A DNA stretch of 64,000 nt from DASQDN01 sp963844855 (lineage in GTDB: Bacteria; Acidobacteriota; Terriglobia; Bryobacterales; Bryobacteraceae). This document shows positions 38,456 through 47,208 of the stretch, in pieces. Each line of letters starts with the position of its first letter. Within the stretch, counting starts at the first letter, position 1. Both the position numbers and the translations under genes were made by a program. The notes below the pieces were generated by a model. The model was not told the DNA's origin. It saw nothing but the letters and a program-made list of their open reading frames with translations, and ran no database searches. The stretch spans positions 496,001 through 560,000 of the forward strand of contig CAWJQP010000073.1 in the NCBI GenBank assembly GCA_963844855.1. The letters are read 5' to 3'.

Positions 38456-40598
38456 ACCCGTCCCGCACGAGAGCGCGATTGGTCATGTGACCGGCTCGGC
38501 ATTGTTCACGGATGACTTGATAGGGCGCTTCCCCGGCATTCTGCACGCCTGGCCGGTGCTATCGCCGCACACACACGCCAGAGTGCTTGCCGTTCAATCT
38601 CCAGCTACCACACTGGCCGTGGCAGAGGAGGCTTGCCACTTCCACCAACCCGTCGCTTGGGTACTCGGCGAAACGTTGGAAGAGGCTCGTGAAACGGCAG
38701 CAAAAGTTAATGTCGAGTACGAAATTCTCGACGCGATTCTGACGATTGAGCAGGCGATCGAGCGAGAGAGTTTTCTCGCTGGTCCGGCAAAATGCGTGCG
38801 CGGAGACGCAGCGGCCGCGATTCGAAGCAGCCCGCGGCAGGTCAGCGGAGAGATCTACATCGGCGGCCAAGAACACTTTTATCTCGAAACGCAGTGCGCT
38901 ATTGCCTGGAAAGACGAGTCGGATGGCATCGCGCTCTACTCTTCGACGCAGCACCCTAGCGAGACGCAGGCCGTTGTGGCGAAGACGCTCGGCATCGAAG
39001 AGCATCGCGTGACGGTTGAGTGCCTGCGCATGGGCGGGGCGTTCGGAGGCAAAGAGGTTCAGGCGAACGAATATGCGGCCATAGCCGCTCTTGGGGCCTG
39101 GAAAACAGGACGTCCCGTTCGCGTACGACTACCCCGTTTGCTGGACATGGAGCTAACGGGTAAGCGTCATCCCTTCTTGGCGCGCTATACCGCTGGTTTC
39201 GATTCCACTGGCCGGCTCCATGGGCTGATGCTTGAGCTTTATTCGGATGGAGGCTGGAGTCTCGATTTATCGGTTCCAATTCTATGGCGCGCCATCTTTC
39301 ATTGCGACAATGCCTATCACTTGCCGGCTTTAGATGTGACAGGGCGAATCTGTCGAACCCACAAGACATCGCAGACTGCTTTTCGTGGCTTCGGCGGACC
39401 GCAAGGGATGCTGGTGATTGAAGATGTGATGGATCGGATTGCTCGAACCCTCGATCTTCCGGCCGATGTCGTTCGGGAGCGCAACTTCTACCACGAAGGC
39501 GAGACAACACATTACGGCATGGTCGTCAAAGATGCCGAAAGAATTTCACGGATCTGGGATGAACTGAAAGCAAGCAGCGACTATGTTGCGCGAAGAGAGC
39601 GAATAGACCAATTCAATCGCCAGCAAAAGCATACAAAGCGCGGCCTCGCTATCACACCGATGAAGTTCGGTATTTCCTTCACCGCTACGGCCTTCAATCA
39701 AGCAGGCGCGCTTGTGCTTGTGTATCGGGACGGAAGCGTTCAAGTCAATCACGGCGGCACGGAGATGGGACAGGGACTTCATACCAAGATTCGCCAGATT
39801 GCGGCGGAGTGTCTCGGTATCTCGCTCGACGCGGTGCGTGTGATGCCGACACGGACGGATAAAGTTCCGAATACATCGGCCACCGCCGCCTCTGCCAGCA
39901 CAGATTTGAATGGCGCAGCGGTTGCCGACGCGTGCCGGCAGATTCTGGCGCGTCTGAAGCCAATTGGCGACGGCCCGTTCCATGAAATCGTGGAGGCTGC
40001 GTATCAGCGACGCATCCCGCTGTTCGCACAGGGCTACTATCGGACTCCGAACCTCGACTACAACCCAGCGACGGGCCAGGGCAAGCCTTTCCACTACTTT
40101 GCGTATGGCGCTGCGGTAGCCGAAGTCGAGATCGATGGCTTCACAGGCGACAGCAGGATTCTTCGTGTGGATATTCTGCAGGATGTCGGGGACTCGTCAT
40201 CTCCGTTGATCGACAAAGGGCAAATCGAGGGAGGTTTCATTCAAGGCGTAGGGTGGTTGACGATCGAGGAACTCCTTTGGGACAAGAGCGGCAGACTCGC
40301 TACGAACGGAGCATCAACCTACAAGCTGCCCTCCTGGTCCGAGATGCCTGAGGACTTTCGCGTGTCATTCCTGACGCGGGCGAACGAGCCGGATGTAGTG
40401 TTCGGCAGCAAGGCAGTCGGAGAGCCTCCACTGATGTTGGCCCTCTCAGTGCGCGAAGCGATTCGAGAAGCTATCGCCGCGTACGGCGCCCACGGTCCGG
40501 TCCCACTAGACAGTCCCGCTACTCCGGAGCGCGTTTTCTGGGCGGTGCAGCGCGCCAAGTCAGCAGATAGGGTCGCGGAGGTAGCTCTTCAGGGATGA
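38439..40598 (+). CDS. xdhB: Xanthine dehydrogenase, molybdenum-binding subunit
   Basis: 719 aa from the ATG at 38439. The frame is open further upstream, but that part overlaps the first subunit and reads as noise, while MKWVGKPVPHESAIGHVTG is the normal beginning and GGAG is close by. The molybdopterin signatures are present: GGQEHFYLETQ, MGGAFGGKE, AFRGFGGPQG, GTEMGQGLHTK, and near the C-terminus VGEPPLML with the catalytic glutamate. No XdhC-type sulfuration chaperone is in the window, so it must be supplied elsewhere. The stop overlaps the start of the OHCU decarboxylase gene (ATGA). Confidence 0.9.
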   Translation: MKWVGKPVPHESAIGHVTGSALFTDDLIGRFPGILHAWPVLSPHTHARVLAVQSPATTLAVAEEACHFHQPVAWVLGETLEEARETAAKVNVEYEILDAILTIEQAIERESFLAGPAKCVRGDAAAAIRSSPRQVSGEIYIGGQEHFYLETQCAIAWKDESDGIALYSSTQHPSETQAVVAKTLGIEEHRVTVECLRMGGAFGGKEVQANEYAAIAALGAWKTGRPVRVRLPRLLDMELTGKRHPFLARYTAGFDSTGRLHGLMLELYSDGGWSLDLSVPILWRAIFHCDNAYHLPALDVTGRICRTHKTSQTAFRGFGGPQGMLVIEDVMDRIARTLDLPADVVRERNFYHEGETTHYGMVVKDAERISRIWDELKASSDYVARRERIDQFNRQQKHTKRGLAITPMKFGISFTATAFNQAGALVLVYRDGSVQVNHGGTEMGQGLHTKIRQIAAECLGISLDAVRVMPTRTDKVPNTSATAASASTDLNGAAVADACRQILARLKPIGDGPFHEIVEAAYQRRIPLFAQGYYRTPNLDYNPATGQGKPFHYFAYGAAVAEVEIDGFTGDSRILRVDILQDVGDSSSPLIDKGQIEGGFIQGVGWLTIEELLWDKSGRLATNGASTYKLPSWSEMPEDFRVSFLTRANEPDVVFGSKAVGEPPLMLALSVREAIREAIAAYGAHGPVPLDSPATPERVFWAVQRAKSADRVAEVALQG

Positions 40599-41098
40599 CG
40601 CTCTCCGAGATCAATGCTTTATCCCGCGCAGACTTCGTTCGCCAACTCGGGTGGGTGTTTGAGGGTTCGCCCTGGGTAGCAGATCGAACATGGCACTTAC
40701 GACCCTTCGATTCCTTTGAACAACTACGCACTGCTCTGTCGACCCAAGTCGAACGAGCAGCCATCAGTGCCAAACTCCAATTGCTGCGGGCTCATCCCGA
40801 TTTGGGGGCCCGGGCGCGTATGAGCACAGCGTCAACAGGAGAACAGAGCAAGGCGGGACTCGATCAACTGACCGCGGACGAACACGACACGCTACTGTCT
40901 TTGAATGCAACTTATCGCGAGAAGTTCGGCTATCCTTTCCTGTTCGCGGTGAAAGGCAGCAATAAGCAAGACATCCTCAAAGCCTTGCGCCGGAGGATCG
41001 ACTCGCTTCCGGAATTAGAGTTCGATGAAGCGATCATGCAGGCTTGCCGCATCGCGGCATTTCGCTTGGAAGACATTATCCTCAAGCAGGGGAGATAA
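40595..41098 (+). CDS. uraD: OHCU decarboxylase (2-oxo-4-hydroxy-4-carboxy-5-ureidoimidazoline decarboxylase)
   Basis: 167 aa all-helical enzyme giving (S)-allantoin, the third step after urate. The catalytic pair is clear: LRAHPDLG with His67, then EQSKAGL and LNATYREKFGYPF. The C-terminal helix (AIMQACRIAAFRLEDII) carries the conserved arginine. The length equals that of stand-alone bacterial enzymes, so it is not fused to uricase as in some Bacillus. The start overlaps the xdhB stop. The adjacent uricase and HIU hydrolase genes complete the conversion of urate to (S)-allantoin. Confidence 0.93.
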   Translation: MTLSEINALSRADFVRQLGWVFEGSPWVADRTWHLRPFDSFEQLRTALSTQVERAAISAKLQLLRAHPDLGARARMSTASTGEQSKAGLDQLTADEHDTLLSLNATYREKFGYPFLFAVKGSNKQDILKALRRRIDSLPELEFDEAIMQACRIAAFRLEDIILKQGR

Positions 41099-41109
41099 CT
41101 AAGTCCAAC

Positions 41110-41973
41110 GTGGAACGCTTCGCCAGTGGATGGAAACAAAACTATTACGGGAAGGGCGACGTTACCGTTTATAGACTGCATCGAAATGGCGTCGTTCCGG
41201 AAGGACGATCACCTATTTTCGGAGCGAATGTTCTGTTGTTGATCTACGGAGATGCGTTCTGGCCAACATACACGACCGGAGACAACACTGGCCTCATTGC
41301 AACGGATTCCATGAAGAATTTCATCCAGAGAGAGACCATGCACTTCGCTGGTTTCGACCTGGAGAGCTATTGCCGCTTCCTCACGGAAAAGTTCCTGACA
41401 ACATATCCGCACGTTAGCGGAGCAAAGATGTCAGCCACTGAAATTCCTTACGATGGCATCGGCAATACGGGCTTGGCTTTCGCGCCCGACGGGCCTGATC
41501 GCGCTTTTTCCCATGTGGAACTGATTCGCGAAGCGAACCAACTTCGTGTTTTGGATGTCCGATCGGGGATACGAGGGTTTCGGCTCCTACGACTTGGCGG
41601 AAGCGCATTTCATGGATTTGTGCGCGATGAGTACACAACTCTGCCCGACATCCACAACCGCCCGTTGCACATGTGGCTCGACTTAGAATGGACTTACACA
41701 CGCGTCGAAAGCGCCTTTCACGAGGGTGCCATCACCCGAGATGTTCGACGCATCGTGAAGCGAGTCTTTGACAATTTCGAATCCGGCAGCATCCAGGAAG
41801 TCATTTATCAGATCGGTTCACGCATGCTCGAGGAAATTCCAGACATTGCGGGAGTTGATCTCGAAGCCAACAATCGCACATGGGACACCGTTGTTGAACA
41901 AGGCGACGAACTGGGTGTGTATACGGACTCACGACCTCCGTACGGTTGCCTGGGTTTGTCCCTACGGAGGTGA
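41110..41973 (+). CDS. uox: Urate oxidase (uricase)
   Basis: Cofactor-free uricase of about 287 aa made of two T-fold domains; it oxidises urate to 5-hydroxyisourate with O2. The catalytic lysine is Lys15 in NYYGKGDV and the threonine is Thr65 in IATDSMKN. The second domain is marked by TYTRVESAFHEGAITRDV, and the C-terminus by DSRPPYGCLGLSLRR. The start is uncertain: I chose GTG at 41110, which gives the normal short lead to NYYGKG, with GGGGAG 15 nt away. The ATG at 41044 is also in frame but lies inside uraD. There are 11 bp between the uraD stop and this start. Confidence 0.88.
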   Translation: MERFASGWKQNYYGKGDVTVYRLHRNGVVPEGRSPIFGANVLLLIYGDAFWPTYTTGDNTGLIATDSMKNFIQRETMHFAGFDLESYCRFLTEKFLTTYPHVSGAKMSATEIPYDGIGNTGLAFAPDGPDRAFSHVELIREANQLRVLDVRSGIRGFRLLRLGGSAFHGFVRDEYTTLPDIHNRPLHMWLDLEWTYTRVESAFHEGAITRDVRRIVKRVFDNFESGSIQEVIYQIGSRMLEEIPDIAGVDLEANNRTWDTVVEQGDELGVYTDSRPPYGCLGLSLRR

Positions 41974-41976
41974 GAA

Positions 41977-42330
41977 TTGGCGAAACTCTCCACACACGTT
42001 CTGGACACCGCCGCTGGGAAGCCAGCGGCAGGGGTACGTATCGTGTTGTTCCATGTCACTGCAACTGAACGACGTCAGTGTGGCTCGGCCGTGACAAATA
42101 AAGACGGGAGGACGGACGTACCGTTGCTCTCTGGAGATTCGATCGCTACGGGAGTCTACGAGTTGGTGTTCGAAGCTGGAGAATACTTCAAACGATACGG
42201 CATCGATTTACCAAATCCACCGTTCCTCGACGAGGTGGTCATTCGCTTTGGAATTTCGGATGGGAGCGGGGCCTATCATGTTCCTCTTCTGTTATCGCCA
42301 TACGGCTACACCACATACCGCGGATCGTGA
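41977..42330 (+). CDS. hiuH: 5-hydroxyisourate hydrolase (transthyretin-like)
   Basis: 117 aa HIU hydrolase of the transthyretin fold. The three signature parts are all present: STHVLDTAAGKPAAGV at the N-terminus with catalytic His7, the central FKRYGIDLPNPPFLDEV, and the C-terminal tetrapeptide YRGS preceded by YHVPLLLSPYGYTT. Without this enzyme 5-hydroxyisourate decays non-specifically to racemic allantoin. The start is a TTG with GGAGG 6 nt upstream, located at the very end of the uricase gene. The stop TGA overlaps the next start (TGATG). Confidence 0.94.
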   Translation: MAKLSTHVLDTAAGKPAAGVRIVLFHVTATERRQCGSAVTNKDGRTDVPLLSGDSIATGVYELVFEAGEYFKRYGIDLPNPPFLDEVVIRFGISDGSGAYHVPLLLSPYGYTTYRGS

Positions 42331-43547
42331 TGAACCGCTGGACTCAGGAAGCGAAACTCGTAATAAGTAGGTGTCGCGAACTCGCGCGTTTCTCTGAAGA
42401 GCCTGGGAAGATCACACGCACTTACTTATCACCGCCGATGCACGACGTCCATCGCGCCATCAAATCCTGGTGCGAGTCCGCCGGATGTTCGGTAACGATC
42501 GATGCGGCCGGCAACCTGCGCGCGCTCTATGGAGAGAGCGCAGATTGCCCACGCTTGCTCATCGGATCGCACCTCGATACCGTACCGGACGCTGGAGCGT
42601 TCGACGGCATAGTTGGTGTCCTACTGGGACTTGCGTTGATTGAAACGTTGAAACATCGGACACTCCCGTTTGCGATAGAGCTTGTCGGGTTCTCTGAAGA
42701 AGAGGGTGTTCGCTTTGGGATCCCATTCCTTGGAAGCCGAGCCCTGATCGGCTCGTTGGACAACGCGCTTGTTGCGACCATAGAATCCGCGATTCGTGCA
42801 TTTGGATTGGACCCTATGCAATTAACCCAAGCGCGTCACACGAATCACGCTGCCGGATACCTCGAGTTCCATATTGAGCAGGGTCCGATCCTCGAGCGCC
42901 TCGATCTACCACTTGGTGTCGTCACGGCTATCGCCGGACAAAGCCGTCTGACCGTTACTTTTCAAGGCGCCGCCAACCATGCCGGGACGACACCAATGGA
43001 CATGCGCAAAGATGCGCTTGCCTGCGCCGCAGAGTGGATCGTATTTGTCGAAGCGAAAGCCAAACAGACGTCGGGGCTGGTCGCCACCGTTGGAAAACTA
43101 GAGGCGCATCCGGGAGCCACGAACGTAGTGCCCGGCACTGCTCGCGCCAGCCTCGATGTGCGTCATGCTTGCGATGAGACGCGTAGTTCGGCTGTGATGG
43201 CAATGACTGCGCAGGCAGAGGAGATTGCGAAGAACCGAGGTTTGGCCGTCTCTTTCGAGACGAGAATGGACCAAGCCGCTGTTGTGATGGATGAACGAAT
43301 GACAAGTCGATTGCAGCACGCAGTCGAGCGTGCGGGGTATCCAGTGGCGCATTTAGTCAGTGGAGCCGGTCACGACGCTATGATCATCGCTCCGCACATT
43401 CCGTCCTCGATGCTATTTCTACGGAGCCCAAGAGGAATCAGTCATCATCCGGATGAAAGCGTAAGAGTGGAAGATGTCGAAGCAGTGATCGCCACCGGCG
43501 TTTGTTTTCTGGACCAATTCGGAGCGTTTGCGTGCACGACATCGTAA
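42330..43547 (+). CDS. allC: Allantoate amidohydrolase (M20 family)
   Basis: 405 aa dinuclear metal hydrolase that turns allantoate into ureidoglycine, CO2 and ammonia. Metal ligands are His81 (GSHLDTVPDAG), Asp92 (FDGIVG), Glu124/125 (FSEEEGVRFG), a histidine in FHIEQGPIL, and the C-terminal histidine in GISHHPDE. SGAGHDAM is typical of allantoate amidohydrolases and helps to separate it from N-carbamoyl-amino-acid amidases of the same family. The ATG at 42330 overlaps the hiuH stop. A GTG one codon earlier would be equally coupled. The second M20 gene at 45602 is a different subgroup. Confidence 0.88.
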   Translation: MNRWTQEAKLVISRCRELARFSEEPGKITRTYLSPPMHDVHRAIKSWCESAGCSVTIDAAGNLRALYGESADCPRLLIGSHLDTVPDAGAFDGIVGVLLGLALIETLKHRTLPFAIELVGFSEEEGVRFGIPFLGSRALIGSLDNALVATIESAIRAFGLDPMQLTQARHTNHAAGYLEFHIEQGPILERLDLPLGVVTAIAGQSRLTVTFQGAANHAGTTPMDMRKDALACAAEWIVFVEAKAKQTSGLVATVGKLEAHPGATNVVPGTARASLDVRHACDETRSSAVMAMTAQAEEIAKNRGLAVSFETRMDQAAVVMDERMTSRLQHAVERAGYPVAHLVSGAGHDAMIIAPHIPSSMLFLRSPRGISHHPDESVRVEDVEAVIATGVCFLDQFGAFACTTS

Positions 43548-44902
43548 TTCGCGGGGGAATGGTGATTGCGCCAGCCGGGGCGACCCTCGCTGATGTGGCG
43601 ATCGAAGATGGGCGGATCACCGATGTTGGCCCCGAATTGGCAGGCGGCCGGGAAGAAATCGATGCTCAGGGCTTGCATGTCTTTCCTGGCCTGATAGACG
43701 ATCACGTTCACTTCAACGAACCCGGCCACGCGGATTGGGAAGGCGCGGCGACAGGCAGCCATGCGTTGGCCGCCGGTGGAGGAACGCTGTTCTTTGACAT
43801 GCCGTTGAATTCGATCCCATGCACAATCAATGCAGTCGAGTTTCATCGAAAAAGGGAGGCGCTTCAGCAGGCATCCGTCACCGACTTCGCTCTGTGGGGC
43901 GGACTTACACCGGCAAGCGTCAGTCATCTCAGCGAACTAGCAGAATGCGGGGTCATCGGATTCAAAGCTTTCATGGCGAACTCAGGTCTGCCCGAATTTC
44001 CACGCGCAGATGATCTGACGCTCTACGAAGGCATGCGCGAAGCCGCGCGCCTTGACTTGACGGTTGCCGTTCATGCCGAGAGCGAAGAGTTGACCGCCCA
44101 GCTTTCACAACGAAAGATGGCGGCCGGCAGAGTTGATGTCGGCGACTATCTGCAATCGAGGCCAGTCCTGGCGGAAGTCGAGGCCATTCACCGAGCGGGA
44201 TTGATTGCGGCTGAGACCGGCGCCAGGTTGCAGATCGTTCACGTCAGCTCCGGGAAAGGCGTCGCAGCGGCTCTTCAAGCGCGTGCGCAGGGCGCGAACA
44301 TCTCGATTGAAACGTGTCCCCACTATCTCTATTTTTCGCAGGACGATATGGAAACGATTGGGGCCGCCGCCAAATGCGCGCCACCACTTCGCGATGTGGC
44401 GGAAAAGGAGGACCTTTGGAGTCATGTGCTCTCAGGCAATGTGGATGTCATCGGTTCTGACCATTCGCCCGCGCCTTTATCAATGAAACAGGGCCCCAAT
44501 TTCTTCAAAATCTGGGGCGGCGTTGCTGGCGTCCAGTCGACACTTGCTGTACTGATCACAGAGGGTTACTTCAATCGCGGATTGCCGCTCGACAAAATTG
44601 CTCATCTCGTAGCCCGTCGACCAGCCGAATTCTTTCGACTTTCCAACAAAGGCTCATTGGCATTGGGTAACGATGCAGATTTATCTGTTATAGATCTAGC
44701 CGCCAGCTACAGGCTCCGATCCGATGATCTTTTTCAACGACACACGATCAGCCCGTATATCGGATCGACGTTTCGGGGCATTGTTCGGCGCACGATGCTC
44801 AGAGGCAAAACGATGTTCGAGTCTGGGAAGATGATCAGCAGCGCTAAAGGACAATTGGTTCGGCCTAGTCACAGTCATGCAGCATCTCGGACACACTCGT
44901 AG
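43532..44902 (+). CDS. allB: Allantoinase
   Basis: 456 aa amidohydrolase-superfamily enzyme that opens allantoin to allantoate. Metal-site residues: His58 and His60 in IDDHVHFNEPG, a carbamylated lysine in GFKAFM, His in VAVHAESEE and IVHVSSGKG, and Asp in IGSDHSPAP. The family tail ISPYIGSTFRGIV is present. The start is the GTG at 43532 with GGAG seven bases upstream, giving the natural beginning HDIVIRGG. It overlaps the preceding gene by 16 bp and the following one by 26 bp. The gene order places it after allC although it acts before it. Confidence 0.92.
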   Translation: MHDIVIRGGMVIAPAGATLADVAIEDGRITDVGPELAGGREEIDAQGLHVFPGLIDDHVHFNEPGHADWEGAATGSHALAAGGGTLFFDMPLNSIPCTINAVEFHRKREALQQASVTDFALWGGLTPASVSHLSELAECGVIGFKAFMANSGLPEFPRADDLTLYEGMREAARLDLTVAVHAESEELTAQLSQRKMAAGRVDVGDYLQSRPVLAEVEAIHRAGLIAAETGARLQIVHVSSGKGVAAALQARAQGANISIETCPHYLYFSQDDMETIGAAAKCAPPLRDVAEKEDLWSHVLSGNVDVIGSDHSPAPLSMKQGPNFFKIWGGVAGVQSTLAVLITEGYFNRGLPLDKIAHLVARRPAEFFRLSNKGSLALGNDADLSVIDLAASYRLRSDDLFQRHTISPYIGSTFRGIVRRTMLRGKTMFESGKMISSAKGQLVRPSHSHAASRTHS

Positions 44903-45605
44903 CGTTCATCGCGGTAATCATCTACTGCTCACGCCGGATACCTTCGTGCGTGCTCCGCTCCCCGGGATGAAGAACGCTACAGCGATCGTACATATCTCGC
45001 CCGCAGCGGGTGCGGGGTTCCTGCAGTATACGGCCGAGATGGAAGCAGGCGGCCACCTTGGAACAGTACTGGGGCAGCGCTTCGTCTACGTGCTTGACGG
45101 ACAAATCAGCGCAGGACGGAACTCTCTGTCTCGTGGCCAATTCGCCTATGCGCCGCAGGGCTCGGATTTCCACGTACTGGCAGAGTTGCCGACGAAAGTT
45201 GTAGTTATCGAGAAGAAATACCAGTCACTGACAGGTGTAGAGACACCAGACGCCTTCAGTGGAGATGAAAGCGCAGTACAGCCATCTTCGCTTCTCGGAG
45301 ATGACTCAATTCAGGTCCGGCCATTGGTTCCGCAAGACAGCGGTTTCGATTTTGCGGTGAACTCCATGACATTCGATCCGGGCGCCGCTCTTCCAATGGT
45401 GGAAATGCACGTCATGGAGCACGGCCTGATGATGCTCGATGGCGGCGGCATTTATCGATTAGGAGACCACTGGTATTCCGTCAGCGCAGGAGACGTCATC
45501 TGGATGGGCCCGTATTGTCCGCAGTGGTTTGGAGCGCTGGGTAGAACCCCATCCCGCTATTTGATCTACAAAGATTGGAACCGCCATCCTCTGACTCGGT
45601 CATGA
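44877..45605 (+). CDS. allE: (S)-ureidoglycine aminohydrolase (bicupin)
   Basis: 242 aa bicupin. Manganese-dependent enzymes of this family release ammonia from (S)-ureidoglycine to give (S)-ureidoglycolate. The N-terminal cupin has EAGGHLGTVLGQRFVYVLDG; the C-terminal cupin has the metal-binding pattern MVEMHVMEHGLMMLDGGG and later GDVIWMGPYCPQWF. The C-terminus RYLIYKDWNRHPL is characteristic. Start ATG at 44877 lies within the end of allB, and the stop overlaps the next start (ATGA). Because this enzyme is present, the pathway does not depend on spontaneous decay of ureidoglycine. Confidence 0.93.
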   Translation: MQHLGHTRSVHRGNHLLLTPDTFVRAPLPGMKNATAIVHISPAAGAGFLQYTAEMEAGGHLGTVLGQRFVYVLDGQISAGRNSLSRGQFAYAPQGSDFHVLAELPTKVVVIEKKYQSLTGVETPDAFSGDESAVQPSSLLGDDSIQVRPLVPQDSGFDFAVNSMTFDPGAALPMVEMHVMEHGLMMLDGGGIYRLGDHWYSVSAGDVIWMGPYCPQWFGALGRTPSRYLIYKDWNRHPLTRS

Positions 45606-46840
45606 AGTTCGTCATCGACGCGGAACGCATTGCTTTGGAATTGGATCGGCTCGCTTCCTATTCGGATGCGATTGCTCCCGCTGTCACACGAGTAGTTTTC
45701 ACTCCTGTCGATCTGCAAGCGAGGGCCTACATAAAGGGCTTGGCGATGGCCGCTGGTCTTGTTGTCCGCGAAGATGCTGTGGGCAACATGTTTGCGAGAT
45801 GGCAAGGCTCCAGTCCGAGCGAAGCAGCGGTGGGAACGGGATCGCACATCGACGCTATTCCGAACGCTGGGATGTATGACGGCACTGTTGGAGTGCTCGG
45901 AGAGTTGGAAGCGATTCGCGCGTTGCAAGCGGGCGGCTACAAACCTCGGCGGTCCATAGAACTGTTGATGTTTACGTCAGAAGAGCCGACACGATTCGGC
46001 ATCGGATGTCTCGGAAGCCGGCTGCTGTCCGGAGCGTTGAGTGCAGCGGCCGGGGACCGTCTGCAGGATAGGAACGGCACCACACTCAATTCGGCTCGTG
46101 AAGCTGTAGGATTCACGGGCGATCTCTCATCGGTTGCCCTTGGTCCACACTATTACAGCTCCTTTGTCGAGTTACATATCGAGCAAGGTCCGCTACTCGA
46201 AAGAGAACAACTCTCTGTTGGCGTGGTGACTGCGATCTCCGCCCCAGCAACTGTGCGCATGACTCTGGAAGGCGAAGGCGGACACGCGGGCGCTGTGCTC
46301 ATGCCGGATCGTCACGACGCCTTTCTTGCCGGCGCGGAGATCGCTCTTGCTGCGGAACGGCTTGCCTTGTCTACGAAATCGATTGACACCGTCGCGACCT
46401 GTGGAGTGTGCGAAATCTTCCCAGGCGCGGTCAACAGCATTCCAAGCCGTGTTCAAATCGATCTGGATATCAGGGATATCGACGGATCTCGCCGGGACGT
46501 TGTCCTTCAGGGTGTACAAGAGGCTGGGCGAGACATTGCCGAGCGTCGTGGAGTGAATCTAAAAATCGAAGTACTCAACGCAGACGAGCCCGCGTACTGC
46601 GACTCAGGTATTGTTGCTGCTTTGACAGAGTCGGCTCAATCCTGTGGAGTGTCGTATCGCGCGATGGTGAGTCGGGCGTATCACGATTCGTTGTTCTTGT
46701 CCCGAATCGCGCCGACCGCCATGTTGTTTATCCCGTGCCGCAATGGCTGGAGTCACAGGCCCGACGAGTACGCATCGATAGAAGACATCGCCACCGGCTC
46801 CGCGGTTCTTGCGAGCGCTCTTGCTGCATTGAGCGCCTAA
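45602..46840 (+). CDS. uah: Ureidoglycolate amidohydrolase (M20 family, plant-type UAH)
   Basis: 412 aa M20 metal hydrolase. The stretch GTGSHIDAIPNAGMYDGTVG and MFTSEEPTRFGIGCLGSRLL is much closer to plant ureidoglycolate amidohydrolase than to allantoate or carbamoyl-amino-acid amidases. Metal ligands: His82, Asp93, Glu127/128, HIEQGP and the C-terminal GWSHRPDE. It should convert (S)-ureidoglycolate to glyoxylate, CO2 and two ammonia. The ATG at 45602 overlaps the allE stop; an ATG 27 nt upstream in the same frame is disfavoured, since it lies inside allE. Last gene of the purine cluster. The substrate assignment rests on subgroup pattern plus context, not on assay. Confidence 0.85.
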   Translation: MKFVIDAERIALELDRLASYSDAIAPAVTRVVFTPVDLQARAYIKGLAMAAGLVVREDAVGNMFARWQGSSPSEAAVGTGSHIDAIPNAGMYDGTVGVLGELEAIRALQAGGYKPRRSIELLMFTSEEPTRFGIGCLGSRLLSGALSAAAGDRLQDRNGTTLNSAREAVGFTGDLSSVALGPHYYSSFVELHIEQGPLLEREQLSVGVVTAISAPATVRMTLEGEGGHAGAVLMPDRHDAFLAGAEIALAAERLALSTKSIDTVATCGVCEIFPGAVNSIPSRVQIDLDIRDIDGSRRDVVLQGVQEAGRDIAERRGVNLKIEVLNADEPAYCDSGIVAALTESAQSCGVSYRAMVSRAYHDSLFLSRIAPTAMLFIPCRNGWSHRPDEYASIEDIATGSAVLASALAALSA

Positions 46841-47208
46841 GGACTCACCCGGTCCCAGAGCGACTTGACGACGTAACCTCTTACCTCGCCTCCGGGCCGA
46901 AGCTGTAAATCTCGCGTGAAGAGATTCATATACAACTCCCGCTATCCCGGTGGCGGGCCTTCGACTACGACTTCACGGGACCAAGAAACGTTCGGATACT
47001 CACGGAAATACCAGAGAGCGGCCATAGATTCTTACGCGTGTAGACAGCTACCCTTATGCTCTTTACTTCCGAACCATCCAAACATAACTCTCACCAACAT
47101 TCCCCAAATGCGGCAAAGTATCCGACGTATAGGTGATCCGGATCACAGGCATCCGAATCATCGCAGTACAAAGAGGCGCGATGTCACCTGATATAGTTCC
47201 ATGACAGC
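46841..47208. other. Intergenic region after the purine operon, possible decayed gene
   Basis: No convincing gene. On the minus strand one frame stays open from an ATG at 47025 to a TAG at 46944-46942, and then from 46929 to a TAG at 46839-46837, in the same frame. The two pieces (27 and 30 residues, for example LWYFREYPNVSWSREVV and LQLRPGGEVRGYVVKSLWD) look protein-like but have no ribosome site and no recognised family. They may be a remnant of a gene with an in-frame stop. No strong terminator is visible downstream of uah. Confidence 0.35.
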
